Shown piece by piece: positions 34,910-43,673 of a stretch of 56,289 bases of DNA. Every line of letters begins with the position of its first letter. Position 1 is the first letter of the stretch. The notes beneath the pieces are model-generated. The model was given only the letters and a program-made list of their open reading frames with translations. It made no database searches and was not told the origin of the DNA. The position numbers and the translations under genes were made by a program. This stretch comes from Treponema sp. (lineage in GTDB: Bacteria; Spirochaetota; Spirochaetia; Treponematales; Treponemataceae), in contig PDOP01000039.1 in assembly GCA_002749205.1 (NCBI GenBank), positions 1 to 56,289 of the forward strand, written 5' to 3'.

Positions 34910-36049
34910 TTATAAATTGGATAACAGGTCTGTGATGTAATCAAATGTTTGTATTGAAGTCTTTGTCCAATTGTATTTTTTTACCCATTCCAAACCTTTT
35001 TCCGTCATTTTCTGTCGGTAGTCATCGGTAGAGCCGTCAGAGAAAGTTGCCAGTTCCATAATTGCAGCAGAAATTGCTTCAGGATTTTCAGGATCAAAAA
35101 AATGGCTCGCATATCCTGCAATTTCAGGTAACGCACCGGCATTTGCACAAGCAGTCGGTATACCGCATGCCATTGCTTCAATCACCGGTAATCCAACCCC
35201 CTCGATTGTAGAGGGGAAAATGCAGAGGTCTGAAGCAACATAAAGGTTTGCCAATTTTTCGTGCTCAATATAACCTGTAAGGAGTATATCAGAAGAAACA
35301 GGAGAATCCATAACTTCGTTGTAGACAATATCAGCATTTTCACCTTCAGCGCCGGCAATTACCAACCGATGCGGGGCGTTGGTTTTTTGCTTGAATATAG
35401 AAAACCCGCGAATTAGTTCAACATGATGCTTTTCAGGCTCAGAAATCCGTGAGGCATATATAATGTACGGTCTGCGTATTGCAAAAGGCTCCATTAGAGC
35501 AACTTCGTTTTCGTTTATTTTGCGCGGGTGAAAAATATCGGTGTTAATCCCATTGTGAATAACCTTTATTTTGTTTTTGGGTATTCCGGCTTCGATTAAA
35601 CTTTTTTTAATGTATTTTGTCGGGGCAATAATTCCGGTGGCTTTTTCAAAAATCATTTTGTTTGAAAATTTTGAAAAAAAACCGAACAAGGATTTTTTTT
35701 CAGGCTCTATCGGCTCTTGGATTACCAAAAATACAGGTTTGGAAAAATTAGCAATCGGTAAAAGACCGGTTCCTGCAGGAAACAAAACAGCATCGTATTT
35801 TGTTTTTTGTACAAATGCATTAAAGTGTGTTTTATGCCAGAGTTTTTCTGCAAATTCCGTATCGTCTATTGATATGCCCTCGTAGGCTACGTAATCAATA
35901 TCAGAAGTGTAAGTGTATCTGTCAAGCTCGGGGCCAAAAATACTGACCTCGTGTTCAATTTCAGGTAAGTTATTTACAAGCGAATATACATATGCACCTA
36001 TACCTGAGCGCCCGTGCTTGCATCCAAAAGCGTTAATTCCAATTTTCAA
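34910..36049 (-). CDS. Glycosyltransferase, GT4 family
   Basis: A 379-aa GT-B enzyme. The N-terminal fold begins LKIGINAFGCKHGRSGIGAY and the donor-binding half has RISEPEKHHVELIRGF and the E-x7-E motif within PSTIEGVGLPVIEAMACG. It transfers a sugar from a nucleotide donor, most likely in surface polysaccharide or glycolipid synthesis; acceptor unknown. The start is placed at TTG 36049 because GGGAG lies 6 nt upstream and family members begin at this point; an ATG at 36082 lies before that site. Confidence 0.82.
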   Translation of the reverse strand: MKIGINAFGCKHGRSGIGAYVYSLVNNLPEIEHEVSIFGPELDRYTYTSDIDYVAYEGISIDDTEFAEKLWHKTHFNAFVQKTKYDAVLFPAGTGLLPIANFSKPVFLVIQEPIEPEKKSLFGFFSKFSNKMIFEKATGIIAPTKYIKKSLIEAGIPKNKIKVIHNGINTDIFHPRKINENEVALMEPFAIRRPYIIYASRISEPEKHHVELIRGFSIFKQKTNAPHRLVIAGAEGENADIVYNEVMDSPVSSDILLTGYIEHEKLANLYVASDLCIFPSTIEGVGLPVIEAMACGIPTACANAGALPEIAGYASHFFDPENPEAISAAIMELATFSDGSTDDYRQKMTEKGLEWVKKYNWTKTSIQTFDYITDLLSNL

Positions 36050-36195
36050 AAGAAACTCCCAATAATAAAGCCAGTGTAACACATTTTAAAAAAAATTACT
36101 ATAGTTTTTGTAAAAACAATTTTTGCAGGTTTAATCAGCCGGTTTTTAATATTTAAGTGGAGCTTTAAAGGTTTATGTTGCACGAGCTTTTTACA

Positions 36196-36328
36196 TTGGG
36201 GGGAAGCGGAGGATACTTGTCGATGTTTAATTTTTCAAGAATTGTGATTTGAAGCGATAGCGTAAAATCGCAAGTTAAGATTAAAAGAAAAATCGACAAT
36301 AGCCGCAGCGAGGGGGCGGTCCCCCCCT
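36196..36328 (+). repeat. R1-like palindromic element, divergent copy
   Basis: TTGGGGGGAAGCGGA at the left and GCCGCAGCGAGGGGG, then GGTCCCCCCC at the right. The inner arms TTGTCGATGTTTAATTTTTC and GAAAAATCGACAA pair in part, with a further GCGATAGCGTAAAATCGC hairpin inside. Confidence 0.6.
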
Positions 36329-36375
36329 TCAATAAATTTCGGTTTAGTTTTTATATTTTTGATTGTCTTGAGGTC

Positions 36376-36404
36376 TTGAAAAAAAAAATGATTGGTGTTA
36401 TACT
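36376..36404 (+). promoter_or_regulatory. fhs promoter, leaderless arrangement
   Basis: TTGAAA (36376-36381), a 17-bp spacer and an extended TGT-TATACT (36396-36404). ATG 36411 lies exactly 7 nt after the -10 box; no Shine-Dalgarno sequence precedes it. Confidence 0.75.
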
Positions 36405-36410
36405 TTTTGC

Positions 36411-38075
36411 ATGAAAACAGATATTGAAATAGCGAGAGAAACGAAGCTAAAAAAAATCGTTCAAGTGGCTGATGGATTGGGAGTTAAGGAAGATGACCTT
36501 GTCCCATATGGTAATTATATTGCGAAGGTTCCTTATACATGTGTTGATGAAGCAAAGGCGAAGAAGAATAATCTGATTCTGGTTACTGCGATTACTCCGA
36601 CAAAAGCGGGTATCGGAAAGACAACTGTTTCAATCGGGCTTTCATTGGGTATGCAGAGAATTGGCAAAAATGCCGTTGTTGCATTGCGCGAGCCTTCTTT
36701 GGGGCCTTGTTTTGGTATGAAAGGCGGAGCTGCCGGTGGCGGTTATGCTCAAGTTTTGCCGATGGAGGATATTAACCTGCATTTTACCGGCGACTTTCAT
36801 GCAATTACTTCCGCACATAATATGATTAGCGCTCTTTTGGATAATTATATCTTTAGAAATCAAGGTACTCCAAAGGCAGTGAAAAAGGTTTTGTGGAAGC
36901 GTGTTTTGGATGTAAACGACAGAAGTTTAAGGCAGGTTGTTACAGGTTTGGGCGCAGGAAACGGAGTAATTTTAGAGTCGGGCTTTGATATTACACCTGC
37001 ATCTGAAATTATGGCGATTTTCTGTCTTGCAACGGATATTGACGATTTAAGAAGGCGAATTGAAAAAATCATTTTGGGTTACGATGTCGGCAATAATCCT
37101 GTTACGGTAAAAGACCTTGGAATTGCAGGCTCAATTGTTGTACTTTTGAAAAATGCGATTAACCCTAACCTCGTACAAACAATCGAGCATACACCTGCAT
37201 TTATTCACGGCGGGCCTTTTGCAAATATTGCACACGGTTGTAATTCAATCATTGCAACAAAGACTGCTCTTACTTACGGCGATTATGTTGTTACCGAAGC
37301 AGGATTTGCGGCTGACCTTGGCGCCGAAAAGTTTTTTGACATTAAATGTCGCAAGGCAGGGCTTTCACCAAAACTCACGGTTATCGCCGCAACGACCGGC
37401 GGTTTGAAAATGCACGGCGATGTTCCTGAAGCTGAAATTTCCAAACCAAATGCAGAAGCATTGAAAAAAGGTTTTGGTAATCTTGATAAGCACATCGAAA
37501 ACATGAAGAAATTCGGTCAGACAGTTGTTGTTGCGCTTAACCGATACGGCTATGATTCCGATGATGAGCTTGATTTAATCCGCAAGCATTGCGAAGAAAT
37601 CGGTGTAGGTTTTGCCGTGAATAACGCATTTGTTGAAGGCGGAAAAGGAGCCGAAGAGCTTGCAAAATTGGTTGTTGATACAATCGAAAAGAATCCTTCC
37701 AAGCCGTTACAGTTTATTTACGAAGATTCTGACAGCGTAAAAACCAAAGTTGAAAAAATCTGTAAAGAGATTTACGGTGCAAAGAATGTTACTTTCTCGG
37801 CGGCGGCTGAAAAGATGATTAAGAAAATTGTGGACGCAGGTGCGGGAAGCTATCCTGTATGTATTGCAAAAACCCAGTATTCTTTTTCGTCCGATGCAAA
37901 GCTGCACGGTGTTCCAAAAGATTTCGATATGAACATTCGCGAAGTGGTGCTTAACAACGGTGCTGAATTGATTGTCGCAATTATGGGAGATATGATGAGA
38001 ATGCCCGGTCTTCCAAAAGAGCCGCAAGCAAAACATATCGACTTTATCAACGGCAATATCGAAGGCTTGTCATAA
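36411..38075 (+). CDS. fhs: Formate-tetrahydrofolate ligase
   Basis: A 554-aa enzyme joining formate to tetrahydrofolate with ATP. The P-loop is [15 protein letters not shown] and the family block [20 protein letters not shown] follows, then [14 protein letters not shown]. Length matches the family. It links one-carbon metabolism to glycine metabolism; in glycine-reducing treponemes it fits with the grd genes and the formate channel in this window. The start is leaderless in appearance. Confidence 0.95.
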   Translation: MKTDIEIARETKLKKIVQVADGLGVKEDDLVPYGNYIAKVPYTCVDEAKAKKNNLILVTAITPTKAGIGKTTVSIGLSLGMQRIGKNAVVALREPSLGPCFGMKGGAAGGGYAQVLPMEDINLHFTGDFHAITSAHNMISALLDNYIFRNQGTPKAVKKVLWKRVLDVNDRSLRQVVTGLGAGNGVILESGFDITPASEIMAIFCLATDIDDLRRRIEKIILGYDVGNNPVTVKDLGIAGSIVVLLKNAINPNLVQTIEHTPAFIHGGPFANIAHGCNSIIATKTALTYGDYVVTEAGFAADLGAEKFFDIKCRKAGLSPKLTVIAATTGGLKMHGDVPEAEISKPNAEALKKGFGNLDKHIENMKKFGQTVVVALNRYGYDSDDELDLIRKHCEEIGVGFAVNNAFVEGGKGAEELAKLVVDTIEKNPSKPLQFIYEDSDSVKTKVEKICKEIYGAKNVTFSAAAEKMIKKIVDAGAGSYPVCIAKTQYSFSSDAKLHGVPKDFDMNIREVVLNNGAELIVAIMGDMMRMPGLPKEPQAKHIDFINGNIEGLS

Positions 38076-38096
38076 ATTTTATTTAACACAAACACG

Positions 38097-38130
38097 GAGA
38101 CTGCTCGTAGGCGGGTGGTCTCTTTTTTTT
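38097..38130 (+). terminator. fhs terminator
   Basis: GAGAC (38097-38101) pairs with GTCTC (38118-38122) around a partly paired loop, then eight T. Confidence 0.7.
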
Positions 38131-38133
38131 AAA

Positions 38134-38443
38134 TTTATTTTTAGGAGGGGGAAGTCTCCCCCTCGCTTGCAAAAAATTGCCTCTTTTCTTTAACTGTTTT
38201 AAGTCGAGTCTTCGTCCCTTAAGCCTCGACTTCTTTTTTGTTAAATCGAGGCAATTGTTTTTCCGCTACCCCCACGACTTTTTTTCAACTTCCGGTATGA
38301 AAAAAGTCTATAAGTTTTGAACATTAGTTCAAAACATTGCGGCTGTTTACTTTAACCGGACATCCTGTCCACTTGAAACGCGGTACATAGAACTGAAATG
38401 CTTTACTGAAGCTGTGTTTAATTTTGGGAAGTTTATAAGTAAA
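38134..38443 (+). repeat. Long direct repeat, left copy, next to the peptide cassette
   Basis: About 310 bp, almost identical to 44116-44449 and in the same orientation. It contains an R1 element (38144-38273) followed by a unique part with TTTTGAACATTAGTTCAAAA, GGACATCCTGTCC and GTACATAGAACTGAAATGC. The right copy has about 24 extra bases after CCGCTACCCCC and few other differences. It ends 25 bp from the ABC exporter gene. Confidence 0.9.
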
Positions 38444-38467
38444 AAACCGATTCATTTCAAGTGCCGG

Positions 38468-40102
38468 CTATGAAATATTAAAAATTCCATCAGCGATATT
38501 ATCATAATCGTTTTTATGTGTTATCATTAAAATAAGTTTTTCAGATTTTAATTCTTTTAATATCTGCAAAAGAGCTTTGCTTGTTTCGGTATCAAGAGCA
38601 TTTTCTACTTCATCAAATAAAATCACTTCAGTGTTTTGTAAAAGACAGCGACTTAGCGCCAATCTTTGCATTTGTCCCTGTGAAAGAATATGATCTTTTC
38701 CGCCCAGTTTTGTGTTTATACCATCAGGAAGATTTTCTATTATCAAATTTAATTTTGTTTTTTCCAAAATATCTTTTATTTTCTTTTTGCTTATTTTTTG
38801 TCCAAAACACAAATTGTCTTTTATAGTTCCGTTAAAGATAAAAGACTGCTGTCTGACAAAAGAAAGTTTACTTGAAAGATTTTTAAAAATAATTTCTCCG
38901 TTTAAATTAGCTTTATCTTCGGTTAAATTGCCTGAAATAATATTACATAGGGTTGTTTTTCCGGCGCCGTTTTTTCCTTTAACTAAATATAAAGACGGAA
39001 AAGAAAATTCATTGTTTATATTTTTTAGAACCTTTTTATTATCGTTATATGAAAAATTTAAATTTTTGATTATTAATTTTTTAGTATTATTTATGTTGTC
39101 TTTTTCTTCTTTTATAATAGAATATTTTTTTTGTCTTTCTTCAAAATTTTCTTTTATACGATTAAGTGAAACAAAGGAAATTAAAATTGAACGATAAACT
39201 TCAGCGGCAGAAGAAACCAGGCTTCTAAATTTTTGTGAATACATTAAGGCAGCCGTAATTGTACCGACTGTGTTTTTTCCGGTAAGTACAGTTAAACCTA
39301 TTATTATAAAAAGCGAAATATTTATAATAAAGTTACTTGAAAAAGAAGCCGTAAAAGATTGCATTTCAATTATGGTGGATTTTTTTGCAAGTTTAAAAAT
39401 CAGATTTACAATTTGTAAAAATTTTTCTCTAAAAAATTTTTGTGAAGAATAATTTTTAATATCCTGTAAACCGTAAATTGTTTCGTTTAGATATGAAGTG
39501 TATTTGTCTTGTTGTTCCCGCTGAAGTTTATGAATTGTTGCTTGCTTTGCTCCGAAGTATTTTGCCAGAAAAATTGGTATAATTGAAACGAGCAGTGTTA
39601 TAAAAAAAAGTATGACATCAATTTTAATGAGCCTTGTTCCGATTACAAACATTATAATAAGTGAATTTAGTATAGAAGGTAATTGTTGAGTATAAATTCC
39701 TATTGTTGCTGAAAGGTCAGATAAAAATAAATTTAAAAGTTTGCCTGAATCTTTTTCTGCACTTTTTTTTGTCGGCAAATATAAAAAATTTAAATACAAA
39801 CGACTTTCTGTATAAATAGTTATTTTGCGTTGAAATAAAAAACCGAACCAAGTAGCTAAAAGCGAAAATACGAACCCTGCTAATTGAAAGACAATAACAA
39901 TTTTTAAGAAAAACCAAAAATTTTGCCTGTCTTTTTGTGTTAAAGCATCTATTATTTTGCCGGTAAAACGTGGCTCAAAAGTTAAAAGATATGAGCCAAG
40001 AAGTGAAAATATCGAGAGCAAAATTAATACGGGAATAAATGGTTTTATGAATGAAGCACCCCAAGAAAGGAGTGCTTTTGTATTTTGTTTTTTCAAATTC
40101 AC
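38468..40102 (-). CDS. ABC exporter (fused permease-ATPase) of the Cys-rich peptide cassette
   Basis: A 544-aa half-transporter: about six membrane spans (residues 18-310), then an ATPase domain with Walker A VKGKNGAGKTTL (about 375), signature LSQGQMQRLALSRC (Gln in place of the usual Gly), Walker B VILFDEVENALD and switch His in MITHKND. It lacks the N-terminal C39 peptidase domain of many bacteriocin exporters. It should work as a homodimer and export the matured peptides. The start is a GTG with a weak GGGAA site, 37 nt after the preceding gene. It is the last gene of the cassette. Confidence 0.88.
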   Translation of the reverse strand: MNLKKQNTKALLSWGASFIKPFIPVLILLSIFSLLGSYLLTFEPRFTGKIIDALTQKDRQNFWFFLKIVIVFQLAGFVFSLLATWFGFLFQRKITIYTESRLYLNFLYLPTKKSAEKDSGKLLNLFLSDLSATIGIYTQQLPSILNSLIIMFVIGTRLIKIDVILFFITLLVSIIPIFLAKYFGAKQATIHKLQREQQDKYTSYLNETIYGLQDIKNYSSQKFFREKFLQIVNLIFKLAKKSTIIEMQSFTASFSSNFIINISLFIIIGLTVLTGKNTVGTITAALMYSQKFRSLVSSAAEVYRSILISFVSLNRIKENFEERQKKYSIIKEEKDNINNTKKLIIKNLNFSYNDNKKVLKNINNEFSFPSLYLVKGKNGAGKTTLCNIISGNLTEDKANLNGEIIFKNLSSKLSFVRQQSFIFNGTIKDNLCFGQKISKKKIKDILEKTKLNLIIENLPDGINTKLGGKDHILSQGQMQRLALSRCLLQNTEVILFDEVENALDTETSKALLQILKELKSEKLILMITHKNDYDNIADGIFNIS

Positions 40103-40139
40103 AATTTTATTTCCCGGTGTTTATTTAATTTAACATTAA

Positions 40140-40670
40140 CTATATTTTTTCTTCAATTCGGTTGAAAATTTCGTAAAGCTCTTTAAAATATTTTTGTATA
40201 AGTTTATAATCCGAAGAATTTATTTGTGATTTGATTTCAACAAGCCATGCAACTGTTTCTCTATCTTTTTCTTTCTGTTTTTCGGTACGTTTTTCGTTTG
40301 CGATTTCATTAAGAGCTTCTTCTATAGTGCAGGCAACAACCCCGTATTGTAATACAACAATTTGGTATATCCCCTTATCACCGTCAAAGCTGTATTCTTC
40401 AAAAATGCGTTTTATTTTTTTTGAAGGCTTTACTTTTGAAAGTCTGTCAAAAGATTCCCGTATGCTTTCTTTCTTGACGTAAATATGCTTACCTGCATTT
40501 TCAGCTTTTAAATCCTTAAACATATGCTTATAATTTGTGATAAAACTTTTTAAAGTCTCTTCAGTTAATACGCTTTCTCTTTCAAAATTATTTTGTGAAA
40601 AGACAAAAACACTACAAAATAAAACCGATAAAACAACAAAAAGCATTTTTTTCATTTTAATTTTTTTCAT
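40140..40670 (-). CDS. Secreted protein paralogous to the cassette lipoprotein; candidate immunity factor
   Basis: A 176-aa protein with a basic N-terminus, hydrophobic segment and a cleavage site near VFVFSQ; no lipobox cysteine follows. The mature part is helical and charged. It shares LTEE near its start, QYGVVACTIEEALNEI in the middle and DYKLIQKYFKELYEIF at the end with the lipoprotein at 42541-43095 (QYGIIAYTMEATLEEI, DYKLIKKYHSDLFAAF), so the two are paralogues. ATG 40670 is chosen because AGGAGA lies 6 nt upstream. A paired envelope protein inside a peptide cassette is most simply an immunity or processing factor; this is inference. Confidence 0.7.
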   Translation of the reverse strand: MKKIKMKKMLFVVLSVLFCSVFVFSQNNFERESVLTEETLKSFITNYKHMFKDLKAENAGKHIYVKKESIRESFDRLSKVKPSKKIKRIFEEYSFDGDKGIYQIVVLQYGVVACTIEEALNEIANEKRTEKQKEKDRETVAWLVEIKSQINSSDYKLIQKYFKELYEIFNRIEEKI

Positions 40671-40698
40671 AAACAATCTCCTATAATTTTTTTTAAGC

Positions 40699-42195
40699 TC
40701 AAGTGATTCTTCGTTTATCAAAACTGTATCTTGGGCACTTTATATCGGCGGTATGAGTATTGCCGGTGTGCTCGTAAATAAAACGCAAACACCTGCTATA
40801 AGTTTTGTGGCATTCATTATAATATTCATCGGGACAATTTTTGCATGGAGAGTCTTCGACAAAAATATTTCTATCGGGCGGAGAAAGCCATTTTTTCATT
40901 TTTTCACTATTCCAAGCCTCTTCCACGCTTTGTGTTTTTAGATCGCCTAAAACAAATTCTTCACTATAAGGCAATTGCTCGCAAACAAAAACTTTTCCAT
41001 TAGGCATAAGAGTAAGCGAAAATCTTCCGGCATTGCAAATTGCTCTTTTTGAAAAAATATTTTCTTTTGTAATTTTTTCTACAACAACCGGCTCATCATA
41101 GGATACGCCAAATCCCCCTGCTGTTAATTCTATATTTTTATGTTCTTCTTTAAATTTCTGAACAACGGCACTCGCCTCTTTCATCTGTTTATCGCCGGGG
41201 TACAAATCATCGGTATGTCTGGCACCGCTTCTTCCGTATTGCACAACTTGCATTCTTTTAATTCCCAAGTCTGCAATAGTGTTAAGATATTCTTCCAAAC
41301 CGTCTGCATTATAAGAGGTAAGTACCGCTTTAACCCGAGTTTCAATACCGTGTTTTTGCAAGGTTTTTATCATTTGTAAAACGCTTTGCACATATTGCGA
41401 ATCTTTAATGCCCAATAAATTCGTTGCAATAGAATTGTTTGATGAATCCAGACTGATTTGCATACCTCGTAAGCCGGCTTTTTCTTTTAATTTAATAATT
41501 CTGTTTTCGGGAATAATTGACTTTGTTGAAAGTGAATACAAAAGATTATTTTTATAAAGGCTTATCATAATTTCATCAATATCAGGTCGAAGCATGGGAT
41601 CTCCGCCTGTCAACATAAAACTTTCACAACCGAGTTCTTTTAATTCTTTAAAAATTACATTGAGTCTCTCAAGGGAAATTAACCCTTTGACAGGCATAAG
41701 AGGGTGATAGCAATATTTGCATTTGAAACCGCATGTAGTCATAACATTATAATTAACCGAAAGTGGAGCAGAAAGTCGTAAATCGCGAGGGTTAAAAATA
41801 ATTTTGTCTTTGGGAATAATAAAGTAAGAAGGATCAAGATAGCGATTTTGTGCCTCTTTTACTTTTGCTTCAGGAACTTCATCCACGGGAAGAACCGGAG
41901 GTGTTTTATTCATTCTCGTTTCCAAATTTTCAAGTGAATTTAAGAGAAACTGTTTTGTATTTTTGTCTGCATGTTGAGCATCAAAAATATATGCCATATT
42001 TGTCGTAATTTCATCGATATTGTGCTTACCGTCAAAAAGCAACAGCATTATTACTTCCTGGGGAAGCAAAACCGTAACATTATCCGGCGAAAAAAAGAAA
42101 TCGTCAATAGTATAGGCTATGCACCTATGCTCTTCTTTTTTAAATCTTAATTCCGGATTGTAAATTAGTTTTTGATTTGAATTAAAGTTCTGCAT
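40699..42195 (-). CDS. Radical SAM/SPASM peptide-maturation enzyme with N-terminal PqqD-like domain
   Basis: A 498-aa enzyme. Residues about 10-85 look like a PqqD-type RiPP recognition element (NPELRFKKEEHRC, then LPQEVIMLLLFDGKHNIDEI). The radical SAM core has the cluster motif CGFKCKYC at about 153-160 and LTGGDPMLRPDI after it. The C-terminal SPASM region holds CNAGRFSL, FVCEQL, CKNC and later C-x5-C, ligands for auxiliary clusters. Such enzymes form thioether or carbon crosslinks in peptide precursors. The start at 42195 has AAAAGG upstream and lies 13 nt after a precursor gene. The frame stays open upstream to the G9 tract inside that precursor. Confidence 0.88.
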   Translation of the reverse strand: MQNFNSNQKLIYNPELRFKKEEHRCIAYTIDDFFFSPDNVTVLLPQEVIMLLLFDGKHNIDEITTNMAYIFDAQHADKNTKQFLLNSLENLETRMNKTPPVLPVDEVPEAKVKEAQNRYLDPSYFIIPKDKIIFNPRDLRLSAPLSVNYNVMTTCGFKCKYCYHPLMPVKGLISLERLNVIFKELKELGCESFMLTGGDPMLRPDIDEIMISLYKNNLLYSLSTKSIIPENRIIKLKEKAGLRGMQISLDSSNNSIATNLLGIKDSQYVQSVLQMIKTLQKHGIETRVKAVLTSYNADGLEEYLNTIADLGIKRMQVVQYGRSGARHTDDLYPGDKQMKEASAVVQKFKEEHKNIELTAGGFGVSYDEPVVVEKITKENIFSKRAICNAGRFSLTLMPNGKVFVCEQLPYSEEFVLGDLKTQSVEEAWNSEKMKKWLSPPDRNIFVEDSPCKNCPDEYYNECHKTYSRCLRFIYEHTGNTHTADIKCPRYSFDKRRIT

Positions 42196-42208
42196 ATTTG
42201 TACCTTTT

Positions 42209-42418
42209 TCAAGATAAAGCACTTGAAATCGAACAACCTTTTGCACATGATTCAGAACAGGAAGAAAAAATACACCCCCCCCCATTCTTAGAATTAAAGA
42301 ATTTTTTTAATTTGTCGGAATTCAGCAACCTATTTAATGAAAGATATAAATTTTTATTACTTCGGTCTATATCGAGATGCGCCTTGATAATATCCTTTTT
42401 TAATTGATCTAAATTCAT
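42209..42418 (-). CDS. Cys-rich RiPP precursor A (4 Cys), with a G9 tract
   Basis: A 69-aa peptide. The leader MNLDQLKKDIIKAHLDI matches the leader of precursors B, C and D (N-L-x-x-L-K-x-x-I-x-K). The tail after GGG (residues 46-48) is CIFSSCSESCAKGCSISS with four cysteines. The three glycines are coded by nine consecutive G (42275-42283 on the plus strand as C). Loss of one G would shift into the frame of the downstream enzyme and fuse leader and enzyme; gain of one G gives a stop after a few codons. AGGAGG lies 5 nt before the ATG, and a strong promoter lies upstream. Confidence 0.75.
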   Translation of the reverse strand: MNLDQLKKDIIKAHLDIDRSNKNLYLSLNRLLNSDKLKKFFNSKNGGGCIFSSCSESCAKGCSISSALS

Positions 42419-42463
42419 ATTTTCCTCCTATGAAAAATGTAATAAGTACTTAACCCTATAAAA

Positions 42464-42492
42464 ATTATCTCATATACTTTTAATCTTGTCAA
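42464..42492 (-). promoter_or_regulatory. Internal cassette promoter P2
   Basis: On the minus strand, TTGACA (42492-42487), a 17-bp spacer and GATAAT (42469-42464). It would drive precursor A, the radical SAM gene, the secreted protein and the exporter independently of the upstream precursors. Confidence 0.75.
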
Positions 42493-42540
42493 CATTAAAT
42501 TATAATAATTAAAAAATTATTTTTAAATTATTCAGCCTTT

Positions 42541-43095
42541 CTATTCACTTTCATTCCAGCCTTTAAAATTATCAAAAGCTGCAAATAAATCACTATGGTA
42601 TTTTTTTATAAGTTTGTAATCGTCTTCGTTAATTAAGGCTTTCAGTTTTTTTGCGTAATTCTCCACAGCTAAATCGGAAGCTTTTTGGTATTCATTTCTT
42701 TCTTCTCCGGAATTTTTTATTTCCTCCAAAGTCGCTTCCATCGTATAAGCGATAATTCCGTATTGCATAACCGTAATCTGCATCACGGCCTTATTTTCAT
42801 CTAAGCCGAATTTTTTAAAAAGATTTTTTAGCAATTTAGGTGTAGGCATGTTTTGTAATTTAGTTAAAGTATTTTCAGGATTAAATTTCGATATTTTAAT
42901 ATATGGCTTTATCTGTTCATGTAATTTTAGCAAACTCAAATTTAAGTCTTTGTGATGCTTTATAAAATTTTGTACAGCTTCTTCTGTTAGAAATGCTTTA
43001 TTACCTGTCCGTGTTTTTGAACAAGAATAAAAATTTATCATTAATAAAAATATAAAAAAAACACAACCAATTCGTTTAACTCTAATTTCTTTCAT
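42541..43095 (-). CDS. Putative lipoprotein of the cassette, candidate immunity factor
   Basis: A 184-aa protein with a signal segment and lipobox FYSC (about residue 25), so probably lipid-anchored. The mature part is helical and Lys-rich and is paralogous to the secreted protein at 40140-40670 through QYGIIAYTMEATLEEI and INEDDYKLIKKY. ATG 43095 has AGGAGG 6 nt upstream; a TTG at 43101 lies inside that ribosome binding site and is rejected. It sits between precursors B and A. Confidence 0.7.
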   Translation of the reverse strand: MKEIRVKRIGCVFFIFLLMINFYSCSKTRTGNKAFLTEEAVQNFIKHHKDLNLSLLKLHEQIKPYIKISKFNPENTLTKLQNMPTPKLLKNLFKKFGLDENKAVMQITVMQYGIIAYTMEATLEEIKNSGEERNEYQKASDLAVENYAKKLKALINEDDYKLIKKYHSDLFAAFDNFKGWNESE

Positions 43096-43141
43096 AAACA
43101 ACCTCCTGTAATTTTTTTAACTTTAAGCTATTATTCCTTTT

Positions 43142-43393
43142 TCAGGATGCAGCCTGTGAAATTGCACACTTTGCACAACTTGAATTTGTACAACCCTGTG
43201 AGCAGGTATTACATCCAAAATCATCTCCAATTGTTCTTGCATTAGAGCAACCTGCAGAGCAGATAATACATTGCATACTAAATAAATGATGAAACAAATA
43301 ACCTGAATAACCTTCTTCAAGAACGGCATCATCTAATTTTTGAAAATTCAGATTACCTTTTTTGATATTGTTTTTTAATTCAGATAAATTCAT
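43142..43393 (-). CDS. Cys-rich RiPP precursor B (8 Cys)
   Basis: An 83-aa peptide. Leader MNLSELKNNIKKGNLNF, then a hydrophobic middle, then two Cys clusters: CIICSAGC and CNTCSQGC followed by TNSSCAKC. The Cys spacing C-x2-C-x3-C, repeated, and the final C-x4-C-x2-C match precursor C. AGGAG lies 5 nt before the ATG and overlaps the stop codon of precursor C, so the two are coupled. Confidence 0.8.
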   Translation of the reverse strand: MNLSELKNNIKKGNLNFQKLDDAVLEEGYSGYLFHHLFSMQCIICSAGCSNARTIGDDFGCNTCSQGCTNSSCAKCAISQAAS

Positions 43394-43401
43394 AAAAGCT
43401 C

Positions 43402-43647
43402 CTATACCTGACTATTCCCTATAGTACAGGCGCTACAAACAGAAGAAGAGCAACCTTTTTCGCAACCTGTAATACAGCTGCCTGTTTTCAAAGAGTTAGT
43501 ACCATTTGCAACACAGCCCTGTGAGCATGAAACACACAAAAGCTCTACAAAAAAAGAAGTAGCCCCCAGCTTTAAAAGCTCTTTATCCATATTGATTAAA
43601 GCTAAATTCCCCTTCCTTATGCTCGCTTTTAATTTTGAAAGATTCAT
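43402..43647 (-). CDS. Cys-rich RiPP precursor C (8 Cys)
   Basis: An 81-aa peptide with leader MNLSKLKASIRKGNLAL and tail clusters CVSCSQGC and CITGCEKGCSSSVCSAC. The middle is hydrophobic. Only a weak GAGG site lies about 13 nt before the ATG, so translation may depend on coupling with precursor D, which ends 26 nt upstream. Confidence 0.8.
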   Translation of the reverse strand: MNLSKLKASIRKGNLALINMDKELLKLGATSFFVELLCVSCSQGCVANGTNSLKTGSCITGCEKGCSSSVCSACTIGNSQV

Positions 43648-43673
43648 TTATAATTCCATACCTCATTATAAAA

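Noticed and set aside
42196..42285. An N-terminal extension of the radical SAM protein beginning MGGG
   Set aside because: It overlaps precursor A in another frame and lacks a ribosome binding site; the ATG at 42195 has one. The open frame is kept as a finding because of the G9 tract.
43123..43332. Alternative minus-strand frame across precursor B
   Set aside because: No leader motif, no Cys clustering and a poor start; the frame at 43142-43393 has both leader and ribosome binding site.
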